From positions 131,984,532-132,048,531 of the forward strand of contig NC_055996.1 in the NCBI RefSeq assembly GCF_018446385.1: 64,000 bases of DNA, given 5' to 3'. Made by a program: the position numbers and the translations under genes. Every line of letters starts with the position of its first letter. The first letter of the stretch is position 1. Below are positions 54,540 through 64,000 of the stretch, piece by piece. The notes under the pieces are model-generated. The model was given only the letters and a program-made list of their open reading frames with translations, ran no database searches and was not told the origin of the DNA. This stretch comes from Zingiber officinale. Its lineage: Eukaryota > Streptophyta > Magnoliopsida > Zingiberales > Zingiberaceae.

Positions 54540-55157
54540 TCTATATATCTTACTATTTTATTAAAAATCTCTCCTCTTTACTAACTAACTTTGGTGAAGC
54601 CTAAAATAAATTTACGTTAATATCCTTTTTTCTATTCACACTAAAAATAATTTCAAGATTTATTAGTAATTCCACAAGCGAAACAATCAGTGATCTAGAT
54701 TTCAAGACTCAACTGCGACATATTATTATGAATTTTTCTCATCATTAATTTTCTTTGGTTGTTTTATATAAAAAAATATAGTTCTCTTTAGTCTCACATC
54801 TTAGAATTGACAACACTATGATAAAAGAAACTTCAATAAATATTTTAGACCGACAATGTTAAAAAATATACTTTTCTTAGGTTTTTTTACTAAGATAAGT
54901 ATAATATTAAATTAAATTAATTTTTTTCATAGGGAAGCCATATGGGTGACACTCGAAAATCCAAACAATTCAGATTTTCAAAGACCCAAATAATTCAGAT
55001 TTTTAAAAGTCAGGTATTTTACCCTAATAACTCTACTAATTACTCTACTTTAGTATTTTAATGCCAAAATGTTTTAATTAATATAATTTCATTATAAAGG
55101 CTCAACGTAATTTCAATGTATTATATTACACACGTGACGCGTGTGCATGATCACTAG
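54540..55157 (+). mobile_element. Non-autonomous Helitron (618 bp)
   Basis: Starts TCTATATATCTTAC after an A, ends CTAG before a T, the Helitron A/T insertion rule. A hairpin (CACACG / CGTGTG, loop TGACG) sits about 9 bases before CTAG. No Rep/helicase gene. Absent from unit 1. Confidence 0.65.
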
Positions 55158-56003
55158 TAATTTAATTAAGAATATGAAACCTTTAATAACTAACCACCAA
55201 TTTATTTGGTAAAATTCAAAATTAAATTAAGTTAATATAAAATTTCAACTTCTTTTCCTTCTCAAATCATAAAAGTATCAATCCATCTGTATCGATTATC
55301 TTGAGGTATAATTAATAACATAATTTCTACTATTTACATCGCTTCTTCTCATCGCTTGAATCCTCATTAGTTCTTCGATTCAACGTTCTCTTCTCCCCTT
55401 CCCCTTTCCAATTTTTATTACAGTTTTCTTCTTCTTATCCTTTTTATATCATAACACATCAATACATTTGTTTTGGCTCTTCTACATATTGATACAATCA
55501 CATCAATGCATATGTATCTCATTGATTCTTTAGAACAATCACATCTATCCATTTCTATATCTCTTTGGTTATCTCATCAATTTTTTGGGTGATATAGAAT
55601 ATTCTCATTACATAACTTAAAGGTATAATTAATAACCTAATTTCTACTCTGTTTTCATATTTAGAATGTTATAATCTTTAAGAACCCCAATTTCTAGTTT
55701 TCTTTTTACAAAGTGATTGATACAATTACTTTACAATTTCTATTTATCACATTCTCTCAGTGATAAATAGTTCGGATTATCAAAGAGACCAGTACTTTAC
55801 AATAATGACCCTAATTTAGTATTTTTAAATAATTTATTATTATTGAATAATGTTATTGAATTAATTTACAGTAAATATTTATTTTATAAAATTTACGTAT
55901 TATATTATACATACTACATGTGTGTTATGAATAGTATATAATATAAAAATAGAACTCAAATAGATATTAAATGCGATTGCAGGAAGTTATCTTTTCAAGA
56001 ACA
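55158..56003. other. NLR 5' flank, unit 2
   Basis: No gene. Aligns with 35990-36652 and, across the missing hAT element, with 39521-39564. The hAT empty site lies near 55955-55972. Confidence 0.65.
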
Positions 56004-56010
56004 TATAAAA
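56004..56010 (+). promoter_or_regulatory. Candidate TATA box, NLR copy 2
   Basis: TATAAAA at the position equivalent to 39565, 29 bases before the identical tract. Confidence 0.45.
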
Positions 56011-56312
56011 TTAGGCAAACTTGTCTTTTATGCAAGTTGGGGAAGTAAATTATGTAGCAGCGACGAAACCTAGAGAAGTTGTCCATTGTATTTTTACGAT
56101 CATCCAAGACTTTATTTTATTTTATTTACCATCATTGTATTGTATGGATCGACGACATTCTTTTATGTATATAAAAATGCATATTGTTAAAAACTGCAAA
56201 GAATTGTCTTCGTCTAAATTAGTGGTTATTTACATTCTCCAAATCTTTCAGGCACAACGAAAAAGAGCTTCTGGATCTTTGTTGTTCTAAGTTTCAAACA
56301 TAGCCATTAGCT

Positions 56313-56853
56313 ATGGAAGGAGCTTTGGTAGCTGCAACTCGCTTCGTAGCTGACAAGGCGGTGATTCTCTTCCAACTCGACGAGAAACTCAAGGCAATGA
56401 CTGATATCGAAGAGAAGATGGAGAATATCAAGGAGTTATCGACGATTATTGACATGGTGATCGAAGATGTCGAGTCCCACACTTTAAATAAAGATGCTGT
56501 GAAGGACTGGTTGAGGAAGCTCAAATACTTGGCCTATGATCTTGAGGATGTAATGGATTGTTACAACACCGAAGCCTTGCGGAGGCAGAGATCATCAATA
56601 TCTTCTTTCGAGCCGGTTCGTGATTTCTTCTCTTCTAATAATCAAATTGTGTTTACGAGTAGGATAAGTGATATGATAAAAGCTGTAACAAATAGTCTGG
56701 ATTCTATTTTGCGACAAAAGTCCTTTCTTCCTAATTTGCCACAAAGCAGTGGCCACATGCCACTCAATCCCTACAGAGAAACCCACTCCCGCAATAGCTT
56801 TGATGTTATAGGGAGAGAAATAGAGAAGGATATGATTGTCGGCATGTTAACAA

Positions 56854-56888
<35 letters not shown>

Positions 56889-59552
56889 AAAAGCAGTCAT
56901 GGTACATTGAAGGTCATCACCATTGTTGGGATGGGTGGCCTAGGGAAGACTACACTTGCTCAGCTTGTTTTCAATGATGCGAGGGTGAAAGATCATTTTG
57001 AAAGTTCAAGAATGTGGACAGTTGTGGGGGCTGAATTTGACCCGGCAAAGATAATGAAGTCTGTTTTAGAATTGGCTACTGGTGCATCAGTCAACATCTC
57101 ACAAATAGATTTAGTGAGGCAGAAAATAGAAAAAGCATTATCTGGGAAGAAATTTCTGCTGGTGTTGGATGATGTATGGAATGAAGACGCAACAAAGTGG
57201 AATGTATTGAAACCAGCCTTAACATGTGGGGCGAGAGGAAGCAAAATTTTGGTGACAACCCGTAGCCAACAGGTCTCTTCAATTATGGGCTCGTCCAATA
57301 CCACCCACCAAATACAACAATTGTCCCGAGATGATTGTTTGTCCTTGTTTCAACAATTTGCATTTGGAGATGAAGCAGTGGATCAAAACTTGATGGAAAT
57401 TGGTGAAAAGATTGTTAAGAAATGTGGTGGTGTTCCCTTGGCTGCCATTTCTCTTGGTAGCATGCTCCGCATCACCCGGGATGAACCCTATTGGTCCTCG
57501 GTATTGAACAGTGAAATTTGGCAGCTGGGAAATAAGGAAGATAAAGTGTTAGCTGTACTAAAGTTAAGCTATGACAGTCTCCCTCCACGATCAAAGAAGT
57601 GCTTTGCATTTGCCTCTCTATTCTCAAAAAATAATAGGATGACAAAGGATGAACTAATAAAATTGTGGATAGCAAATGGTTTCGTAAGTTCAGAAGGAAA
57701 TTTTGATGCTGAAACAGTGGGCAACCGTGTCTTTGATGATCTTGTGTCGAGATCATTCTTTCTCTTGGTACCATCTCAAGATGTAACCAAGTGCACGATG
57801 CATGATTTGATGCATGATCTGGCACGATCAGTATCTGCAGATGTATATTGTAATTCTAAACAAGACTCGGTGAAACATATTGGAAACAGAACATATCATT
57901 TGCACATATACTTGGCAAATACATCAAAAGTTACTCGGGCCTTAAGCAAGAAGCCATTGTACTTGCGTACCCTTATATTGAACTATGTTAGTTTAAACGC
58001 CGATCAGCTTGAACTTGTTTTCTCAGAACTGAAATATTTGCGGGTGTTAGAGTTAACTGGCAATAAAATCAAGGAGGTGCCGACGTCAATAGGAAATCTG
58101 ATACATTTGAGGTACCTCAACTTATCTAAGAATAGGATTAGAGTTCTACCCGACTCCATTACCCTTCTCCACAATTTACAATATCTTTATTGCCATCATT
58201 TAAGATTGACGCACATGCCGTGTGGGTTGGCACGACTAATTAATCTTCAAAGTTTATCTTTCTTTGCTGCTGCGGATGGAGCTGGCGCATGTTCAATCAT
58301 AGAACTTGAGCATTTGAAGCTTCATGGAGAAATGAAAATTCAATTTTCAGAGAATTTTACAAACTACTCTTGTGGTGGAAGAAAAATTTTGAAGAATAAA
58401 CATATTAATGAACTACGCTTAAAGTTTAATTGTTCAGAGAGTAATGACAAGGATATGTTGGATGATCTTTGTCCCAACAGTAGCTTAAAAAAGCTAAGCA
58501 TATGCAATTATGGGAGCCGACAATTTCCAGAGTTGTTGATAGAGTCACAGTTGCCAAATTTGGTTGAAGTTTGCCTTAAAAACTGCCGTTGTTGTGAGCA
58601 CATTCCTCCATTTGGAAATCTGCAGTTTCTTAAGAAGCTTGAATTGCACAAAATGAATGCCGTTACACAGATGGGTGCTGAGTTCCATGGGTTCGGAGGC
58701 TTTCCTTCCCTTCAAGAACTCTACTTGGATAGGATGGATGATTTAGAGGAATGGTCAGAGTCTGATTATGCTGATGAATTGTTCCCTTTACTAAAGACGT
58801 TGTTTATTGTCAAATGTCCTAAATTGAAAAGTATGCCAAGACTTCCTAGAATCCAATACCTTGACATATCATACTGCAGTGGGAGCCTACTCTCATGCGT
58901 TGGAAGACTGACTTCTCTTTCTGTTCTTCGAGTGGAGGCGATGGACGACATGACATCCTTTCCTAATGGCTGCATCAGAAACCTCACATCTTTGACGGCA
59001 TTTGAAATCAAAGGGTGCAAACAACTCCAATGTCTTCCTGGCGATGAAATGCAGCACTTAGAAATGATTCGTACATTGACCATTGACAGGTGTGATAATT
59101 TGGCATCCTTACCGTCAGAAGTGGGATGCCTCGGTTCTCTTTGCTTTCTACGTCTCAGAGGTTGTCCAAGTATAATAGTGCAGCCAGAAGTACTCGTACA
59201 AATAATGAATTTACTACATAAGTTCCAAATAGATATTTGTTACAAGAATGTCGATGTAAGAGGGCAACTGCAACACTTACACATGCTCAAAAAATTGTTT
59301 ATAACGGGTGCACATGGGATAAATATGAAGCATAGTTACATTGATGGCAACAATGTCGCACAATTAGGTATTTGTTGTTGTGATGAATTGGAGTCGTTGA
59401 TGACAGCAGAACCAACAAGCAGTGTGTTAGAAGAACTATACATACATAGAATTTCCAATCTTACGACCTTGCCTGACTGGCTAAAGCATCTCAAGTCTCT
59501 TCGTGTTCTATCACTCCACAACTGTTCTATCACTCCACATACATGGAATTAG
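56313..59552 (+). CDS. CC-NB-ARC-LRR disease-resistance (NLR) protein, copy 2
   Basis: The 1,079-residue product is identical to that of 39874-43113: Rx-type coiled coil, poly-Asp linker (182-192), P-loop 206-214, kinase-2 282-289, GGVPLA 372-377, MHD 496-498, LRRs from about 505, and the same truncated HTWN end. Unlike copy 1, no hAT element sits in its 5' flank; a Helitron and a foldback element lie farther upstream. Beyond 29 bases upstream of the TATA the flanks of the two copies differ at roughly one base in five, so their expression could differ although the proteins do not. The identity may be real (recent conversion) or come from assembly. Confidence 0.9.
59504..59541 (+). repeat. 19-bp tandem duplication at the NLR copy 2 C-terminus
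   Basis: Same two units as 43065-43102, so the frameshift is shared. Confidence 0.8.
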
Positions 59553-59691
59553 GGGTTTGAAGAATCTACATATGTTGCCACAATTGAAAAGAAGATGGGA
59601 GAAAGGCGAAGATTGGCCCATCATCTCACATCTGCCATGTGTTCATATTGATTTGAATACTCCAAAAATAATAGGTAAGATGTATTAAATA
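59542..59691 (+). pseudogene. Detached out-of-frame NLR C-terminus, copy 2
   Basis: Same as 43103-43252: KRRWEKGEDWPIISHLP in the +1 frame, closed by TAA. Confidence 0.7.
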
Positions 59692-60846
59692 AGCATAATT
59701 CAATAACATTTTACTGTTGTTATCTTTCATTTAGTAATATTCAATTATGTTTTTTTTTTTGAACTTTTAACTCATTTAATTCTTTTGTGCTCATCACATC
59801 CTTTGCTTTTCTCTAACCACTATATTCAGTCACGGAGGATTTAGACTCAGCATGAGATCTTAGTTGTTGCTCAATCATATATATTGTATCTTGAAAGTAA
59901 ATTTGTTTTAGTTGAGACTTTAAGTTATACATGTGGTTCATTATAATGTCACACTAGACTTCATTTTATTGCTTGATACATTATGATTTTTCTCTCTTAA
60001 ATGTTTACTGCCAATTTGAGATCTTGTTGTTGCTTTATGGTGTTGTTATGTTGTAATAAATAAACTACATGATATGGACATAGAGTTGGCAGTTATGTGA
60101 TTTGATCCTGTTATTTGCATACATTGTAGTGTTTTTCTTATATGATGATGCACTTTTGTATAAAATAGAAAAGGTTCTGTTAAAGTGTTTCTAAGAAAAT
60201 GAAAATTAATAAAAGTACTCAACTGAAATTGACACAAAGACTCCAAATAGAGGAATTCTCAAGAACAATATTGTGCAATCTTTGTAAAATGATACTCAAG
60301 TTATTTTGTGTAAATCTCATTGATAAACATTTACAAGCTAAGTTAAAATTACCACAAGTCCACAATAACATGTGAGCATTTACCATCTTAAATCCTTGTT
60401 AATAGATAACTAAAGGCATGATCATTTTCTAGACAACTTGGGCATGATCACTAATCTGCGATTTTGTCAAGATAAAACTAAGAAACTCGAGTAGGAAACC
60501 AATTAAGAGAGAGGTACATGATTTGGAAAATTTGCAAAGCTACTTTACATCAATAATCTGTTAAAATTCTAAAATCCAACCAGAGAATCTAGTTGTTGAA
60601 AGAGCACCAGAATCATAGTAGGCAATTGGTATAATTCCATGTCCACTAGACAATGATTTTGTCTCTTTAATTTCATCTTGCAAGTTTTTTTTTGGATAAG
60701 AAGAAGAAATAATTATGCATTAATGTTATGGTTACTTATCTCTACAATTAACCCCACCTAAGACCCGACCTGGGATGATAACTTTTAGCTGAGAATAATA
60801 AGAAGAACAAGGCTTTAAACAATCCAAAATAAAGAAAGACCCTATG
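59692..60846. other. NLR 3' flank, unit 2
   Basis: No gene. Identical to unit 1 as far as 60075, then about 2-3% different, including a 5-bp insertion ('ctaag') near 60337. Confidence 0.6.
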
Positions 60847-60850
60847 CATT

Positions 60851-61697
60851 TTGAAAGTGTGCCTTCTGAGTGGTTCAGAGGAGAAGTTCCAAAACTGGCA
60901 AAAGGGTGTTAGGATACGTGACATTTGGAGACGTGAATCCCTTGGTGCTAGGATGCATGACTCTAAATCAAGTGATTATAACCAGCAAAAGGCTGTCAAC
61001 ATGATTGAGGAAAATCTTCAGGTCAGGTTTCTTGTTCTGTTATATTTTAATCTTTTCATATTTCATATGATCTTGTGCCAATTGATTAGACTGCAATTAC
61101 TATAGATATAAAGCTCCATTTGTTTGTTTAGGAAGACCAGCAAAAACTCGAGCTTCGTGTCTTTGAAATGGAGGTTGAGATCACTTGTTTGAATGAGGCT
61201 TTGCTGTGTGCATTTAGTGAAAAGGAAGAAGCACTCTCAAGGAATGAATTTTTGAATTCAGAAATAGAGGCCCTTTCGGAGAAGTTAGGCACTGCAGGTT
61301 CTGAGATAAAGTCATTGAAGGAGATGGTGGCCATGGTGTGTCCTACTTAAGATAAACATTTCCCTTTACTTTATCTTGTTTCCGATTTTCCTAATGGTTG
61401 TCTTTGACATGTTCTATTGCTACAGGCACAGAGATTGGTTGAGTCTGAATCAGTTTTGAAAGAAACGGAGTCCTCTATGAACTCTGTGTTAAGAGAAAAA
61501 GAAGAGATGGGAGTAGTAATCATTTTTTGCAACTTTCATTTGGAATACTGATTCTGGTATTTTTCTTATGAACTTCATCCAATTTCTTCATTTCCATTTG
61601 GTCTGCAGCAATTTGCAGATTCCCTTTCAGAAATGGAGCAGAAAAATCGATATGGTCATCTAAAGAGAAAGCTTTCTTGGAGGCCAGTGAAAAATTA
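60851..61697 (+). pseudogene. Kinesin-7-like coiled-coil tail gene fragment (copy 2)
   Basis: Exon-like blocks end at 61021, then 61132-61335, 61426-61512 and 61609-61697. Exons 2 and 3 are in phase here (68 and 29 codons): EMEVEITCLNEALLC, EIEALSEKLGTAGSEIK, QRLVESESVLKETESSM, VLREKEEMG. Exon 4 has lost one G near 61638 (gagCAG versus gagGCAG in copy 1), which breaks the frame. The fragment is cut at 61697 by an LTR-like sequence. Copy 2 keeps the two bases that copy 1 lost, so the copies decayed independently after duplication. The kinesin assignment is tentative. Confidence 0.5.
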
Positions 61698-61924
61698 AAA
61701 ATGATATGGGTCAAATGCCACATGTACGTCAAAATCAAGACGGTCAACGCTAGGTTGAAGCACTCATCTGCAGAACCCGAATGGGGGTTGACTAATTAGG
61801 CCGCTCGGACGGATATACATAGGCCGCTCGGATATATTGGCCGACCGGGATATTATCCCTTGGGTGTCTGGTCGGCTCGGCTATGGCCCAAACAGGAAGA
61901 GAAAATCAAACAAAACACTAAAAT
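61698..61924 (+). mobile_element. Gypsy-type LTR fragment
   Basis: Starts TGATATGGGTCAAATGCC and contains 'ggccgctcgg' phrases seen in the Tat-like LTRs. No right end or duplication found. Confidence 0.45.
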
Positions 61925-63170
61925 TATGCATGTGAATACAAACTGAACCATTAAAGTTATCTAACTTAAAATTATTAGGTTTTAGATTATTGAATATGGA
62001 TTTAATGCATAGAACCCTTTGTTCGATCCGTTATCATTTATGAGTTGATAACAGATTAGATTTTCCTATATATATGGTTAGTCCTCAAAGATTTAGGGTA
62101 TCTTGACATATCCCTTCGTTCCCCATTGACAAAGGTTAGTTTAGGGTATCTTGGCATATCACTTTGTTCCCCATTGATGAAGGTTTTGTGGCGACGTCAA
62201 CCCTAAGTCTCTTGGAAGACCTTCCTCTTCTTTCCATCACATCTTTTTCCATAAGGATTAAGCTAACGACGCTAGGACAAGGACAATGACTCTTCAATCA
62301 GGTTCCTTGTCGCTTTTGGTTTAAGGTTTTATTTTGGATTGCCATGATATGATGAAACTAGATCTTGCTTAGGTTTATTGTGTTTATCTGTTCAATTTCT
62401 TTATTTATTCTTAGAAATCTTGAAGTTAGGGAAAATAATGAACTCTTTCAATTGGTATCACAGTCAAAGCTCTGTTTCATCGTTTTTCATAGTTTGAAGT
62501 TTTGGGGTTTTTCATCAATCCTTTAATTTCATGCTAGATCAATGTTTAATAGAATCTGATCGTTGAAATTATGTAATAGAAACCTAGGAAAGGCTTGCTC
62601 TTTTATGTTTTTATGATTTTCACGAAGAGCACAAAGAACAACGGTGACCCGCCATCGTCTTCAAGAAGAATTGCCGTGTTTTGATTTGTTTTAAGTCAAA
62701 ACTGTGATGGTGTAATCGATTGTCTTGGTTGGGCAATTGATTACCAAGTCTAAAATTATCAACAGAACTAAGCCGAATCGATTTCCCAATCGATTCAATT
62801 GACACCAATCGATTGGTGAATTCGATTAGCACAATTGGATCAAATACGGGAACAATTTTTAATCAATCAGGTCAATCGATTTGATGATACCAATCAATTG
62901 ACAATTTTGTCAGGTTGAAATCACGTTGTTTGGGATCGATCAATCTAATTGAATGCCAAGCCTAATTGAGAACATATTTGATTGGAATCGATTGGTCTAA
63001 TAGACCAATTGATTGTTGATTTTAGTTGTGTCATGGTAGCTAATTGATTGTTGACTTTAGTAGTGTCGTCATGGTAGCTAAAGGTGGAATCTTCCACCAC
63101 TTTAGTTGTCATGTGACAAAAAGGCGATTTGCTCACCCCGTCCTTAGGCCAATACGGAGGAGGTCAATTA
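61925..63170 (+). mobile_element. Copia LTR end and leader, unit 2
   Basis: Aligns with 45420-46450 of unit 1 (about 85% by eye). The primer site TGGTATCACAGTC is at 62453-62465. The leader again carries CAATCGATTG-type repeats (62700-62900). Gag is absent; the sequence changes character after about 62925. Confidence 0.6.
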
Positions 63171-64000
63171 TGTTAGGACCGATTGAGCTAGAGAGGCGCC
63201 GGGGAGGGGGGGGGGGGGGGGGGGGGAATGACTTACTTCTATTTTTTGATTAACTTGACTATGTGCAGCGGAGACTTGAGATCCATGCTAACTCCTTGTC
63301 TTTACTTGGTATCCACCTCCTTCTCAAGGAGGTGACTAGTCCAACAATCCACACTACCACAGTCACCCTTTCACTATGGAAACTCTCCTTCTTGGAGCTA
63401 CGCCAAAGGTTGAGAAACCTTACAAGATTTATAGCTCTCTCTTTCTCAAAAGAAATAGCTCACAACAAGAAAGAAGAGGAGAAGATTACAGACTTTGAAA
63501 TAGCCTCTTCTTCTTAGTGCGGCTTGGAAATCTAGTTGGAGGAGAGCTGGAGTTGATCTTGAGCACTTGAGAGTAATAGAGTAGTGTTTTCCAGAGTTCT
63601 ACTATTTTTTCCTTGGTGAGAAGCTTTTTATGTCTTCGAAAATATAGCTGTTTCTCACAGAAATTCTACCGTGAATCGATTCGGGTAAATCTCCAATCGA
63701 TTTCGAGATATCCGTTGGGTGCTACCATCTCCAAATCAATGGTGTAGATCATTTTATTTGAATCCCAATTGATCGGCTGATCGATTGGTTACCTCAATCG
63801 ATTGACTGATCGATCCAAGTGCACTGTACTTCACGTAAAAGCCATGTTAATCGATCGGTTGATTGATTGGTTAATATCAATCGATTGGTTGATCGATCCA
63901 GGAGCATTCTGTGCTTTTATACAAAAGCCTCTTCAATCGATCAGCTGATCGATTGATTACCACCAATCGATCGCTTGATCGATCTAGGAGAATTCTATTC
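63171..64000 (+). mobile_element. Copia-type LTR start, running off the window
   Basis: Begins TGTTAGGACCG followed by a 21-base G run (63206-63226) and 'gaatgac', the layout also seen at 6848 and 30879. The last 330 bases are dense in 'aatcgattggttgatcgatc'-type palindromic repeats. No gene is supported; the Ser/Leu-rich 84-codon frame at 63263 is in the LTR. Confidence 0.5.

Larger units (their letters stand above)
56033..60075 (+). repeat. 4,043-bp tract identical to 39594-43636
   Basis: Partner of the first tract; see the unit 1 entry for boundaries. Confidence 0.9.

Noticed and set aside
63263..63517. 84-codon Leu/Ser-rich frame near the window end
   Set aside because: Within the partial LTR after the G run; no domain and no partner copy.

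Overview
The window looks like repeat-dense, gene-poor nuclear DNA of a flowering plant, probably a monocot; Zingiberales (ginger/banana side) is plausible but unproven. Grounds: the dominant elements are plant Ty3/gypsy (Tat- and Tekay-like) and Ty1/copia LTR retrotransposons, hAT, CACTA-like and Helitron relics, and an intronless coiled-coil NLR disease-resistance gene present twice. No bacterial features are present.

Layout. 1-8.5 kb: AT-rich intergenic DNA, then a pol-less Tat-like element (903-6610) with a Tekay-like solo LTR nested just behind its primer site, a truncated copia-type LTR, and a 37-codon relic of an NLR leucine-rich-repeat region (8519-8629). 9-15.5 kb: a second pol-less Tat-like element on the minus strand carrying an antisense 'gypsy-type transposon' reading frame (11354-13577) and a subterminal tandem array.

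From about 15.5 kb the window is two copies of one duplicated unit. Unit 1 is about 15.5-48.7 kb and unit 2 about 48.8-64 kb (running off the end). Each unit has, in order: a CACTA-like fragment carrying a broken TIR1/AFB auxin-receptor piece, a LINE reverse-transcriptase relic, an AT-rich spacer ending in a (TA)n microsatellite, mobile insertions, an NLR gene (39874-43113 and 56313-59552), a kinesin-7-like tail pseudogene, and copia remains. Later insertions distinguish the units: a 9.9-kb copia element, a hAT element and a five-level TE nest only in unit 1; a Tat-like solo LTR, a foldback element and a Helitron only in unit 2. For several of these the other unit preserves the empty site.

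The main biological finding is the NLR pair. By eye the two copies are identical over about 4.04 kb (39594-43636 = 56033-60075), while the surrounding paralogous DNA differs by roughly 3% (3' side), 10% (LINE) and 15-20% (5' side). That points to recent homogenisation by gene conversion, or to an assembly artefact. Both copies carry the same 19-bp tandem duplication, which shifts the frame and cuts off a canonical CNL C-terminus still present downstream. The only probable functional host genes are these two NLRs; everything else is mobile DNA, captured fragments or unassigned AT-rich sequence. All identity and divergence figures are hand estimates.
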